In this document: piece after piece, positions 42,895-54,634 of the stretch | Numbering within the stretch: the stretch's first letter is position 1 | Layout of the letters: each line of letters opens with the position of its first letter | Assembly (NCBI GenBank): GCA_964017045.1 | Contig: OZ024804.1 | Coordinates: 19,640,537 to 19,704,536 of the forward strand | Reading direction: 5' to 3' | Length of the DNA: 64,000 nucleotides | Origin: Omphiscola glabra | Lineage: Eukaryota; Mollusca; Gastropoda; Lymnaeidae | Made by a program: the position numbers and the translations under genes | Notes under the pieces: model-generated | The model's input: only the letters and a program-made list of their open reading frames with translations | Databases searched by the model: none | What the model was told of the DNA's origin: nothing

Positions 42895-44470
42895 GAGGGT
42901 TTCTTTGAGACGTCTCTCCGAGGAGGGGGGGGGACTCCCACTCCCAGTGAATGTCAGATGCCCCCCGGAACAAAATGGGGACCATAATAATATAACGATT
43001 ATTTATTTTTTTAACAATTAAAAACGACTACATTGTCTTTAAAAAAAAAATTGTTTTAAAAAGTTTTTAAAAGAATAGTATCTGATTCCTTTAACTGATT
43101 ACAATTAGTGGAATCTATGAAAAATCTCTACGTTAGATATATTTGATGATCCGTAAATAAAACCAAGCTTTTTTACGGCTTACAGTATTCTATTAATAAT
43201 ATCGTACTGGCAGCTCCAGCCAATGTCTTACTCTTAGTCCTTGTAGTTCGAATAATATAACGGTATTTTTAAAGATTTTAATAACACTGCATTTAATTAC
43301 CTTTACATCAATAAAATGGTCTACACGATTAATAATAAGTTCTTGCTAACTCGCAATCAAACGCAATATACTTTCAAATTATATTTTATCATAAAAGCTT
43401 TACTTTTGAAGTAGGGATAGGTGTTAATTATAAATTGTATGATGGTATTAATCTTTAAAAAAATATTTAATCGATTCCATTTTTGTTAAGTTATATAAAT
43501 TGGAACTGTTAAAAGATGAGATTTTTTTTTTTAAATTAAGAATTTAACGTGCGCATACAAAAATTGCACATTTCATCATCTATTATATTGAAAGCGTCTG
43601 TGTTTCCATTTAAAGTGCTACTTTTATAAAAAAAAAATTCCTGCATAGCAAAGGTTTAAAAAATACATAGACTATATTTTTTAAGCTCCACATATTTTTA
43701 CGCATTTGTATTATTATTTTTGTTCAAGATGGAAATCTGTTCGACGGCTAATTCAAATGTCATTTCTATACACAAAATGTGATGGTACTTGTTTTAGAAA
43801 ACAATTATTATTCCTAATTTGTTTAATTTAAAGTAAATTTTGTGGATTTGTTTTATAAAAAAAACTAGACGTCATAATGCTTCCTACGAAACCTTAAAAA
43901 TGTCCTTTCCATTCAAAAAGTATAATAGAAACATTGAATTCAAGTATACTTAAAATTACAACCCATGTTTTTGAAATAATCAAAAATTTTCTGGGGAGCC
44001 TGGGGAGTAGGCTCCGCAGATCCTTTCATCAATCAAGATTCATTAGCGCCCTCAATTTTGGTATTAATAGATACACTTCCTAGTGGCACAGCTATTACTG
44101 CCGCAATGTACTGGCAAATATTTGTGCCGTCCTCCCTTTCACTACACAAGATCTGCAGTTGTCCGAAAATTCCACACTTGCATATAAAAAAAAAATTGAC
44201 AAGTCGGTGGACCCGCCCTTCTTCGACGCAACTAGGAAGGGCGTTTCTACAAACAAATTTTACGCTCCCCCCCCCAAAAAAAAATCTGAAACTGTTTATT
44301 TTCAACCATTATATATCATTTAAGACCATTTACACCCAAGTCTGGCATCCAAGACATATGTCCTATTATCCACCCATTAGCTACGCCTCTGGCCACTGGC
44401 AAATGACACAGCCCCCACCCCCCACCCCAAAAGGAAGTGCCCCCCGGGGGAAAAATGTCTGAAAGAAACA
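42895..44470. mobile_element. DNA-element insertion in intron 2 of copy 2
   Basis: Absent from copy 1. The ends are roughly inverted: gtttctttgagacgtctc at the left, and cagacatttttcccccgggg when the right end is reverse-complemented. It interrupts a row of ctgttgacagtgta repeats. The interior is AT-rich, with C-runs at 44,266 and 44,410 and a fragment tagctacgcctctg. No transposase frame recognised. Confidence 0.5.
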
Positions 44471-44710
44471 CTGAGTGTATTGTTCCTTTTGTGCTATCTG
44501 TTGACAGTGTATTGTTCCTTTTGTGCTATCTGTTGACAGTGTATTGTTCCTTTTGTGCTATCTGTTGACAGTGTATTGTTCCTTTTGTGCTATCTGTTGA
44601 CAGTGTACTGTTACTTTTGTGCTATTTGTTGACAGTGTACTGTTCCTTTTGTGCTATCTGTTGACAGTGTACTGTTACTTTTGTGCTATCTGTTGACAGT
44701 GTATTGTTAC
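44470..44710. repeat. 32-bp minisatellite, expanded only in copy 2
   Basis: About eight copies of tgtattgttccttttgtgct followed by atctgttgacag. Copy 1 has only about one and a half units at 49,905-49,970, so the expansion postdates the duplication. Confidence 0.92.
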
Positions 44711-45021
44711 TTTTGTAATTACTAAATAAATATACACAATAATGAAACATACATTACTTTACATGATACAGTTATATATCAGATATAAAACATACGTGTT
44801 CTATAGTCAACAGAATCTGACCTGATAACTATTATATGTTCAATTCAAATTTCATATATTGGAAGCAGCTCAAATTATGGAGTTGTCCATAAATCGTTAT
44901 GCGATAAAAATATAGGTGACATAATAGACGATTCTGGTCTTTCTAAAACACTGTATTGACTCAAGTTCACGGCTTTATCTATTTAGTATTAACTGTGGCC
45001 TAAAACTCTTTCTGTTCTTAT

Positions 45022-45500
45022 AGGTTTTGACTTCTTACACGCTTTACCGTCTTACACGCTTTGCCATCTTAAACGCTTTCTCGTCTTACACGCTTCGCCT
45101 TCTTACACGCTTCGGCTTCTTCCACGCTCTGCCTTCTTACATGCTTTTAGTTCTTACAGGCTTGGTCATCTTACACGCCTTGCCTTATTACACGCTCTGT
45201 CATCTTACACGCTTTGATATCTTACCTGCTTGGCCATCTTATACGCGTTGTTGTCTTAAACTCTTTCTCGTCTTACACGCATTGCCATCTTACACGCGTT
45301 GCCATTGTACACGCTTTGCCATCTTAAACGATTTGCCATCTTATCCGCTTTGCCATCTTACACGCTTTTCATTTTTACCCGCTTTGTCATATTACACGCT
45401 TTCCCATCTTACACGCTTGCCCAACATACACGCGTTGCCTTCTTCCACGCTTTGCCAATTTACATGCGTTGCCGTCTTACACGCTTTGTCGTTTGACATG
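45022..45500. repeat. 17-bp minisatellite in intron 2 of copy 2
   Basis: About 28 copies of cttacacgctttgccat with variants. The same array is in intron 2 of copy 1 (50,195-50,830). The 166-codon plus-strand frame across it (17 bp times 3) is a by-product. Confidence 0.93.
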
Positions 45501-45735
45501 TTTTGCCGCCATTCGACATATAAATAGAACCAATGCCACGCTTGTCGTGCCTTTGTCAAAATAAAATAAATACCAGTCACAGATGGGGACAGAGGTAAAA
45601 CTAAATACCAACAATGGGCTTTAATTGTTTAAAAGCTATTAGTTAAATGACGATGTTGGGTAATCTTGATAATGAAAAGAGAAATAAGCGCTATTTTAGA
45701 CAGAGAAATGTGAAACACTTCATAACTTTACTTAC

Positions 45736-45962
45736 CGGATACCACACAACACGAAATGAATGATAGTACATGATCATAAAATCAGCAAACAGCTTCGGAA
45801 GAGTATACCCGGTTACGTTGAGGTAACCAGTGAGAATAAAATGGTCAATGCCATGGACGTAGCCGTCACTACAACTTCTTTTCCCCGAGCTGTAATCAAT
45901 AGGATCCAAGAAAGCTCTGTCAGAGATGGGTGGTCTTAAACGAGCATGCTCTGGGTGAAATT
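45736..45962 (-). CDS. Copy 2, exon 2
   Basis: 227 nt, phase 1 in and 0 out. Acceptor tttgtacag, donor gtaagtaaag. Encodes FHPEHARLRPP, then SDRAFLDPIDYSSGKRSC, GYVHGIDHFILTGYLNVTGY (N-glycosylation site NVT), TLPKLFADF. It is closely similar to copy 1 exon 2 from the S/N-D-R-A-F-L-D-P-I-D motif on; the N-terminal part diverges and is shorter. No signal-peptide exon is found upstream for this copy: the duplication junction falls there. Confidence 0.7.
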
Positions 45963-46725
45963 CTGTACAAAAAAATTAATTAAGCACATTTATTTGCATT
46001 TCTCATACAGTTTTAAATTCACCAAAATGTAATTTCATGTATACAAAACGTACAGCAATCTAGAGAAAGTTTATAAAAATCTAAAGTAAGTTGGCGTCCC
46101 CAGAATTTTAATTACTTTTGGAAAATTCTATAATTAGACGCGATATCAAATTTTCTTTCTATTAAATATAAAATTAAACAGCACTCTTAGTATAGCCACC
46201 CACCTCCTTTTACCGGGTAGGTTAAAATAAATATTTAGTAAATAAGAGGATAAACTGGGCGCAGGTTTAATCAAGGGAAATTTTTCACCCCATTTTTTGA
46301 GGTAAACATCTAAAAGTAATCAAGTGACGAAAAAAACCTCATTGTCACCCCAGCAAGCGATAGAAGGAAATGAAGCCATGACTTACACTAGCGATATTTT
46401 ATACAAAGGTTGTAAACGTTTTCTGTTTTAATGTGAGCAAAACTTTAAGCTGCACTATTTTTCGAGGTAAATACCAAAATATGTAATACGTATTGTTATT
46501 TCAGGTGTAATCTTAAGCAACGTGTGTACAAAGCACTTGCTTGTAAATAAGACAATATTAAGCAGTTTTAAATATTTTTTTAATAATTTTACAATATTAG
46601 TTTTAATAGACTTGATGAAAAAAATAATTTTCAAGTTTCTTTTAAATGTAAATGAAAAGTAATGGTATAATAAACGATGAAAATAATAAAAATCTGGTGT
46701 GGTTTACAAAAATCCCGTTAGTTAC

Positions 46726-46764
46726 CTTCTAGATTTGGATATTCCACTCTACACGAGGTATTTC
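46726..46764 (-). CDS. Candidate 39-nt microexon between the copies
   Basis: Acceptor attttttag, donor gtaact. Open only in phase 1 (N-T-S-C-R-V-E-Y-P-N-L-E), which fits splicing into copy 2 exon 2 and, upstream, from the copy 1 signal-peptide exon. It pairs with 40,606-40,644 by position and length. It would give copy 2 an alternative N-terminus; unproven. Confidence 0.3.
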
Positions 46765-47267
46765 CTAAAAAATAGAAATGTCTTTATTAAACATTCTAAA
46801 ACGAAGACTTTCACGTTCTAGAGTAGATAAGGTTAAAGTGTCGTTTTTTTTAGTTTAGACCTTGTGAAGGCTGCTAAAGCAAGTCAGTTTTGAGGGCCTT
46901 ATTTTCAAGGCTTTCGTCCTGCAGCCCTATGTCAGGAAGTTTCCTTAATTAGGGTAGACGGGAATGGTTTAGTCAACAAGCGTGTCTGCTTTACAAGGTC
47001 AAAGTCTCCTAAAGGTATATTATAGGAAAGTCGTTAATTTCAATTTTGCTATATACCATCAGCTTAGTGAAAAGAATGAAAACCCTCGCTTACAGACGCG
47101 CCAGTAAAGTTTTTTGAATTCGATATTCATGTTGTAAATTGTGTTGTGTACCTCATCATCAAACGTTATTGACCGTGATAATACGGTACCTTAATATGGG
47201 ATTTGTCAACGGCTTGGTTTTTCTGCACTTTTTCAGAATTGTTAGGTTTATTGTGAGATTTTCCGGA

Positions 47268-47722
47268 CCTTCGCTCCTCCGCAGACGGGCGTATTCTTTC
47301 TGTCCCCAAGACTCGCACAAAAACATACGGTGAAAGATCTTTCTCTTACTGTGCCCCCAAACAATGGAATTCTCTTCCAGTACACATCCGCAATATATCA
47401 ACTATTACAGCCTTCAAAACTGCACTCAAAACACATCTCTTTAAACTCTACTACCCCGACTGATTCCCCACATCTGACCGATAAACGCTGCTGCTGGTCG
47501 TCGTCCATGGCTTGTCATGTAAAAGTTCTGGTGTGGATGAGGTGAATAGGCATTAGATTTTGTTTTGTCTCTATACATCTGTTCTTTATTACATATATGT
47601 ATTTTATGTTATTGTCACGATTATGTCTCTTTTAAAATATTTTTATGTACAGCGCGGTGAGCCTAGCCCTAGGCTGGGGTACCGCGCTATATAAGACAGC
47701 AAATAATAATAATAATAATAAT
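47268..47722 (+). mobile_element. LINE (CR1/L2-like) 3' end inserted in copy 1
   Basis: The sequence encodes, with one shift, a typical LINE C-terminus (YGERSFSY-like, then WNSLPVHIRNISTITAFK) near 47,325-47,460. It is followed by a 3' UTR ending in the stem gtacagcgcggtgagc / ggtaccgcgctat and (AAT)n. Copy 2 lacks it at the matching point (41,138). Confidence 0.75.
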
Positions 47723-48414
47723 AGTCGAAGACTTTTGCAACATCATAGTGATCAATTATGTTGCGCTTTTTCAGTTCCGTTATTCTATTTAGGATGGAGC
47801 AATATTACATTTAGGGTGGAGCCATCTGCGAATAAGTGGTCTCGATTAAATATTAATTGACTTTTGTAATTACTTAAAATTTCCGAAGATTTAGTAGGCA
47901 ACCGTCTGTCCTGTATCCTGTTGGTATGCCAAAATTATTTCCCATTAAAGCACAGAAAACATAATTGATAATACCAATTTTAGGTCTAGAAAGCCATATT
48001 TTTAACGCTATAAGTTACAGTAAAAGCCACAGACTCATCTCCAGAAACCTGGATATCGTATACTCATTGGGGGGGGGGGGGTTGGGGTGTGTGGTTTGTG
48101 TCGCAAACTTTAACGGTGATTCTGTCATCTCTGCTGACTGATTCCAATGCTTATAGTTCAGTTCAACAAAGTTGATGGTTAAACGTTAAACCAAATATTT
48201 AAATTACATCCGTGCTTACATCAAAACGATTTGAACAAGAACAACCATGGACCAGTAGAAGATTTTGCCAAACCAGCCGCTAACGCAAATATCTCTCCAG
48301 TAGTAATTGTGAATAAGCCTTAAGTTTTAGCGGCCATTAATACATGGTAACTTTCAATGATTTTTAAGAAATGGGCTGCTCCTAATACCTTCCTTGCTTA
48401 ACAGCGAGTCAAAA

Positions 48415-48791
48415 TCAGCCTAAAATCAAAGGTAATTTGAGAGAAATAGAGCACATAATTGATTGCCCTGTCTCGAAAACTCTTGTTTTGACAGAACACG
48501 GGGTCAGTCTAAGGCTTTTCTCTACACCTTCTAGGTTCAAAACCAATGCAAACTTTTTGAAAAGCCTTGGCGAGATGATCGTAATTTTACCAAAAATATT
48601 CATTAACACCAACAATTTGACATTCTGGCGAAACTGACCATCTAGGTACCATGGGGTAAACTTTGTGTACGACATTCGTCCTTCATCGTGAGACAGTGGA
48701 GTAGATTCTATTTTAAAATAATCATTGAATGGCTTATAAAGACGATCTAGGGATGTAATGATTGGCTGCACTTCCACCACGAACTTTGTCC
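48415..48791 (-). CDS. Copy 1, putative last exon
   Basis: 377 nt, 124 codons plus stop. The acceptor is ccaag just above 48,791 with a poor pyrimidine tract; it enters in phase 1 and continues exon 3 as R-TKFVVEVQPIITSLDRLYKP, then GRMSYTKFTPWYLDGQ, and ends SISLKLPLILG. Long and open. A donor-like gtaaaa at about 48,587 could allow further splicing. Copy 2 has the first ~80 nt in altered frame and lacks the rest. No domain recognised. Confidence 0.5.
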
Positions 48792-49306
48792 CTTGGCTTT
48801 ACGTAAAGATGCTTTATCTTTTATTAAATCCCTTTTTTATGCACGTTTTTCATTTCTCACACCGTCCTTATGTTTGACTCCGTCATACATTACTGTTTAT
48901 TTTCCATGAAGGCCTTTTATGGTAAAGACCTTATAGCGCTGCATGTCGTAGTCGTCGAATGGGCCTCAAATCCTCGGGCGTTTCTATGTATGGCATATTT
49001 TTCTATTTACCGCCTTCTTCCATTATCCTTACATCGCCAATACAGTAAAGGCGCCACTTAAAAAGAGTGGAGAACAAGATGAAAATTATAGAACTTTCCC
49101 AACCACCTGTTTTAGCTTCCTTTTTTTTGTTTTGTTTTGCCATCAACAATGTTGTCTTTACTTTACTGCCATACATTAGCTTGCTTATCAGCGATGCCTG
49201 ATAGACGCTTAACTCTATGCTGTCATTTATATCAAAAAGCTACTTACGAATGAACGAAATGCGATTCTAAAAACATTTTAAACAAATTAGATATATGTTT
49301 ACTTAC

Positions 49307-49523
49307 TGTACACCCTGGTCATATTCCTATGTGGTCCAAACGAATAACCATTAGTGATATAATTGAGTACAAACGGCATATTGCTGTGCCAAATATTAGC
49401 CGTTATATTCCACTTGACACGTATGATATTGTTTGACTCATATTTACATCTGCATTGACCCAATGGGACTTCTTGAATATCAGTGCATAATTTATTCCAG
49501 AGATCCAAGTAGGCATTGTATAT
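49307..49523 (-). CDS. Copy 1, exon 3
   Basis: 217 nt, phase 0 in, 1 out; acceptor tttatttag, donor gtaagtaaac. Encodes LDLWNKLCTDIQEVPLGQCR, CKYESNNIIRVKWNITANIW and HRNMTRVY, with N-glycosylation sites NIT and NMT and three closely spaced cysteines. Same length, phases and core motif as copy 2 exon 3. Confidence 0.7.
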
Positions 49524-50194
49524 CTAAATAAAAAAAGGACAAGGTTTGCTCTGAAAAGTATAAACCAGCATAAAACTCGTATCCTCCCATTCTAGGTAAA
49601 TCCGACATTTAACCACTTATCCCCCCCCTCCAGCCTCCCCCCCAACCCAGCCAACCACACCTAAAATCGAAAGCTAAAAGAATTTCAACATACTTGTAAA
49701 TACTCAAAATCTCAACTGTTCAATTAATGTATTAATAATTTTATTTAAACCTGTCTAGAGCATTTTCATAATTAATTAACAAAATGCATGTACATAAAAT
49801 GTTTTAGTTTTGGAAAATTATTAATTAGTTGTTAGGTTATTGATATATAGCTTGCAATTTGAATGACATACGTTGATGATAATCTGCATTCAGTGTATTG
49901 CTACTTCTGATCTAACTATTGTTTGTGTATTTTTACCTCTCTACTAACTGTTGACAGTGTATTGTTACTTTAACATAACTACAAAAAATATGCAATAAAA
50001 TGAAACATTATTACTTTACTTGACACATATAAATTATATACTTTGAAAGCCAATCACATTTTGGAGTTTTCGCTGAATCAGTGAAGGTGTTAAAAAGAAA
50101 AGGACATGACAGGACATTCTATTCTTTCTGAATAAACACTAGAATTATTTGAGACTCACGTTTACTGCTTTGTCTATACAGTAGTAACGGCCGC

Positions 50195-50830
50195 CCAACA
50201 CGCTTTGTCGTCTTACACGCTTTGCCGTCTTACACGCTTTGCCGTCTTACTGGGTTAGTTGACTTACATGCTAAGTGTCTCACACGCTTTGTCGACATAC
50301 ACGTCTTGTCATCGTACACTTCTTGTCGACTTACACCTGTTATCGTCTTACACGCTTTTCCATCTTACACGTATTGCCGTCTTACACGCTTTGCCGTCTT
50401 ACACGCTTTGCCGTCTTACAAGTTTTACCAGCTTACACTCTTAGTTGACTTACACGCTAAGTTGTCTCACACGCTTTGTCGATTTACACGCCTTGTCATA
50501 GTACACGCCTTGTCGACTTACACGGTTTGCCGTCTTACATGCTTTGCCGTCTTACACGCTTTGCCGTCTTACAAGCTTTACCAGCTTACAAGCTTAGTTG
50601 ACTTACACGCTAATTTGTCTCACACGCTTTGTCGATTTACACGCCTTGTCATAGTACACGCCTTGTCGTCTTACACGTTTAGTCGTCTAACAGGCGTTTT
50701 CGATTTAGTCGCTATGTCGACTTAGAAGCTTTATCGTCTTTCTCGATTTTCCGTTTTACACACTTTTTCATTTTACAAACTTTGTCGACTTACACGTTTT
50801 TCGTCTTACACGCATTATCGTCATAAACGT
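50195..50830. repeat. 17-bp minisatellite in intron 2 of copy 1
   Basis: About 36 copies of cttacacgctttgccgt, with recurring sub-blocks (gttgacttacacgctaa, gtcatagtacacgcc) repeated about 140 bp apart. Orthologous to 45,022-45,500. Confidence 0.93.
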
Positions 50831-51597
50831 TTTGACCAATCACCGGCTTTTCAAAATATGTATACAAAAGAAACGTGCCTACTTCCAACTAGTAATTAAA
50901 AAGAAATGACAATATCGTTGTCCACGTCATTATCTTGACGCAGGAAGAAGCGAGAGGCTTGCAAAAAAAGAGAGGGGGTCGCAGTAACTATTTTATTTAT
51001 AGCGAACCCGCTTGTCGCACAATCGCAGAAAAGGCTTTTACGCGTTCTTACAGGTTGATTTTTTTTTTTAAACCCAGAACCCGCATTTGAATAAACTGAA
51101 CTGGCGAATCCGGAGCAAGAGAAAATAAAAACTAACGAATCCAGAGTTGCACGAATCTGGAATTACAAGACAATCCGGAAAAGTTGCACCCCGCAATTAA
51201 TTGGCTTTTGTTGTTATCAAACATATCTATTGTTGCTATCAAACATGTATGTACATTTGTATAGCATGGCGATCTCTTCATCAATCAAATCGCGGTAACG
51301 CTCTTTTGTAAATAAAAAAAACAAAAACAAAAATCCTGCAAAATACCGTGCATGCACATTCGCATTTAAAAGCGCATATCATGTCAATAGAGACATTTCA
51401 AGCACATATTAATATATTACCGCACTTTTGGTTTTCATTTATCTCGATCATCTGTTATCAGACCCGACGCTTTTTTGGCAAACCCAGAGACCGGCGACAT
51501 AACCGGGCTCGACTGTGTTGGGAAATATTGAAAAGGGAATGGAAAGTAAGCGTAATTGTGGACAGAGAACAGTAAAACATTTTAAAACGTTGCTTAC

Positions 51598-51872
51598 CGG
51601 AGAATAGATACCGTATTGAAATGATAAAAGGTACATTACGCCGATAACAGCAAAGACCTTCGGAAGAGTAAACCCGGTTGCGTTGATGTAACCAGTGAGA
51701 ATAAAATGGTCAATGCCTTGGACATAGCCGTGGGTACAGCTTTTTTTCCCCAGGCTGAAATCAATAGGATCCAAGAAAGCTCTATCATTGACGGGGTATC
51801 TCACATAATCTGGTGGTGGGGGTAACACAAATGTTTTTGGTCGTTTCGTAGCATCTTTTGCATTGGTATATT
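51598..51872 (-). CDS. Copy 1, exon 2
   Basis: 275 nt, phase 1 in, 0 out; acceptor ttcacag, donor gtaagcaacg. Encodes YTNAKDATKRPKTFVLPPPP, then NDRAFLDPIDFSLGKKSC, GYVQGIDHFILTGYINATGF (site NAT), TLPKVFAVI. It joins the signal-peptide exon in phase. The conserved block D-R-A-F-L-D-P-I-D..G-K-x-S-C..G-Y-V..G-I-D-H-F-I-L-T-G-Y is nearly invariant between copies. I do not recognise the family. Confidence 0.75.
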
Positions 51873-52067
51873 CTGTGAAAAGAAATAACATAACATTTAT
51901 TTTGATTTCTGATATAATTTTAATTTCTGCAAAATGTAATGCCGTTTAAAAAATTTAAAAAAAATAAAATCATTTGTTATCATCAATAAGTAAGCATTCC
52001 CGGAAATTCAATTACTTTTGGACTATTTACAATAAGACGCCTAATCAATTTTTTTCTTTCTATAGAG

Positions 52068-52235
52068 CAGTGGTCAGAAAATTCATTAGTCAAAATAATA
52101 AAAAATCAGGCGCAAGAGGATTAAATTTATTTTGAGAGCCAAATTTCGTTTCAAGAACCTGTCCATATCCATGTTTTTCTGAGTCAAAACCACTTTGTGA
52201 CCGACAGTCTTACTACAGGTTTAACCACGGGGAAG
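52068..52235. mobile_element. hAT-derived MITE, copy 2
   Basis: Begins cagtggtcagaaaattcatt and shares gagccaaatttcgtttcaag with 7,590-7,795. It lies in intron 1 of copy 1 and is absent from the matching part of copy 2. Confidence 0.6.
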
Positions 52236-52648
52236 TTCATTAGAATATTTTAGAAATTAGATGATGCAGTGTTTGCAGGTTTGTTCAAAAAAAAAGTATC
52301 TCACCTTTTCTTTGCAGGTATACATTTAAAAGTAACAACGTGATGAAAAAATATCAGAGCCACATCAGAAAGCTATCGAAGAAATTTAGGTCTTGTCCTA
52401 TGTTTACAATATTTTATAGAAATAGTATACATGTTTTGTGTCCTAAGGTGGACACAACTTATAGTTGGGCAGCTATGGAGGGAAATACTTGATTGGGCAA
52501 TAAGTCTTTTCATTTCAGATGTAATCTTTTGCAACTTTGTGGATACAACTCTTGCTGTTTTGAGAAAACGGACGAAATTTAGCATTGTTGGAAAGTTTTG
52601 ATAATTTAACAATCAGAGTTTAATAGATTTGAATTCAATCAATCTTAC

Positions 52649-52761
52649 CAGGTTTTTCGATGAAAAAGATCAAAGCGAAACTTGAAAGCAGGCCAGGTAA
52701 TAAATGCATTTCCGGAGCGAACAGTTTGGATCAACAGGTCACAGCTGCCTCATATTTGAAT
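52649..52761 (-). CDS. Copy 1, exon 1: 5' UTR and signal peptide
   Basis: ATG at 52,709-52,707 encodes MHLLPGLLSSFALIFFIEKP, a plausible signal peptide, ending in phase 1 at donor gtaagattg. The exon may begin at 52,761 after atatttcag. A short upstream ATG frame (M-R-Q-L-stop) precedes the start. With exons 2-4 the coding length is 930 nt, 309 aa, a secreted glycoprotein-like product of unknown function. Bridging to exon 2 is supported by phase only. Confidence 0.55.
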
Positions 52762-53469
52762 CTGAAATATGAAAAGGAAAGATACCTATTTTTGTATATA
52801 TATTTATTTCATGAATGAAAAAGCATCATATAATTAGAATCCTAATAAACTTTGAATAGGATATTTTAGTTGATACTTATATATGACTGCCGTTTCCTAT
52901 TTTAATTTATAAAGTTTGTTTTTTTTAATTTTAAAATATTTTTAAATAAAAATTAAATTAAATTAATATACATTACAATTATATCAGAACGTGTTTCATA
53001 TTTTAGAAATATTTAGAACTATTTTTATGATTAGAATGGTGACATAAATTAGCATGAATTTAGTAACTTTTTTTTACATGGAGTGTGATAGAGTTCGGTC
53101 CTCAAAAAGTTTAATATCTTATATAATTTGTTACTATTAAAAAGTTGTTTATAGGTCCCATCAACAATGAATTTGATGCCAAGATGGCGCCTAACTTCAC
53201 TGTAAAATCTGTGTCCGTTACAGGTAGAGTGTGAATTTCAGTTGTTTAATAGTGTGCCTATACAAAGTGTATAATTTCCATATATTTCACATTTTGATTA
53301 CAATCGTCCTGCATTCTATGGGAAATCTAGAGCAGTATAGCTCCTTTAACTGAATCAAGAATCTCATGAAAGTCGTCCTAAATACAGTTTTGTTGGTAAA
53401 TCTCCGATGGACAAACCAATCGACCTCAGATCAGCTAAAAACCACAATCTAACTGACTTGGGGAACCTG
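52762..53469. other. Upstream flank of the duplicated gene
   Basis: AT-rich; would contain the promoter or further 5' UTR exons. No element recognised. Confidence 0.4.
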
Positions 53470-53640
53470 GACAAATAAACAATCTAATGGACCGGGACAA
53501 GTCAACAATCTACTGGACCAGGGCAAGTCCACAATCTACTGGAACTGGGCAAGTCAAATATCTATTGGACCTGGGCAAGTCAACAATCTACTGGACCTGT
53601 TCAAGTCAAGAATCTACTTCATCTAGGCAACAGAACAATC
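53470..53640. repeat. ~26-bp minisatellite
   Basis: Six to seven copies of gacctgggcaagtcaacaat plus ctactg with variants. Confidence 0.85.
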
Positions 53641-54634
53641 TACTTGAACTGGAGAAGGATTTAATAAGCGCTCGAGTAAACGTATCAAAATGGAAATAGA
53701 TTTTAGTGCAAAAAGGAAATTATCGAGGCGACGTAATACTTAAATAGATCAATTTCAGATATAAAAAATGGATATGTAACCGATTTTGCTATCTTAAAAT
53801 ATTATAATACTGTTAAAAGATAGAGGTATTGTCGCAGGCTAAAATCACTTCAGGCAACGGGGAAAACCACTCTTGTCCCTAGTGGCATGGGTGACACAAG
53901 GTCAGATTTTGTTTTAAAAACAATGTTGATTGATAAACTGTATTTATAATCTGCGGGGGCTCAATATCTGGATGTGCTTAAGACATAAAAATCACCCGCA
54001 ACGCCCCTGGCTTTCGTAGAAAGCATTTTAGGAAAACTTAGTAAAATGTGAAGCGAATATTAACAACTTTCACTTTTCAAGCAGTTTTCTTCTGTTACTC
54101 TAGGTCACCCTGAAGTGTAGATAACATCCGGTTGATTCAGCCAGGTTTTTCGAAAATGCATTTTTTTTTGTATTTAAAATAGTGTGAGTAGCTTGAATCA
54201 CATATTCAACATACTTAAATATTCTTAATATGTTAGGTATCTTGATAAGAGGGTTAATTGTTTCTTTAATTTTGTAGATGGTATAAAAGTTTCAAAACAA
54301 TGTGTTCAGTCTAAGGGTATTCTGTTCTTTGTCATTATTACAACACATATCTTTTTTGAATAAGTTCCAAAAAATAATAAAAACTTACAAATGGCAACCT
54401 GTCACTTTTAAAATCGCGTAATGAACGGTGCGCATCGTTTCCAATGTTTTAAGATGAAATAAAGGTGCGCAGTTTTTATTTTCAAAAAAAGTTAAATAAT
54501 AGGCCAACCTTACACTATTTTAAAAGCTTGACAAGAAACACAAGGGCACATAAGCAAACAAGTTACAATATAATAACTGTAAAATGTAATATTTTATTTC
54601 ATTAAAGAAATGTAATATTTGCACCGCTAGAAGT
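53641..54634. other. Intergenic, no gene seen
   Basis: AT-rich; no coding, RNA or repeat feature recognised on either strand. Confidence 0.45.

Larger units (their letters stand above)
40520..46615 (-). repeat. Tandem duplication, downstream copy (copy 2)
   Basis: Matches 46,640-52,620 in order: microexon-like segment, conserved intron (agggtgagtggaaatg..agtcaacaagc), last exon, exon 3, 17-bp minisatellite, exon 2, intron 1. Divergence is moderate in introns and lower in exons 2 and 3. The junction between copies lies near 46,615-46,640. Copy-specific changes: a 1.6-kb insertion at 42.9-44.5 kb and loss of about 0.5 kb beside the last exon. Confidence 0.8.
46640..52620 (-). repeat. Tandem duplication, upstream copy (copy 1)
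   Basis: Counterpart of 40,520-46,615. Copy-specific insertions: a LINE tail (47,268-47,722) and a hAT-type MITE (52,068-52,235). Keeps the longer last exon that copy 2 has lost in part. Confidence 0.8.

Noticed and set aside
45027..45527. 166-codon plus-strand frame with repeated S-Y-T-L motifs
   Set aside because: It is the translation of a 17-bp minisatellite located in an intron of the minus-strand gene.
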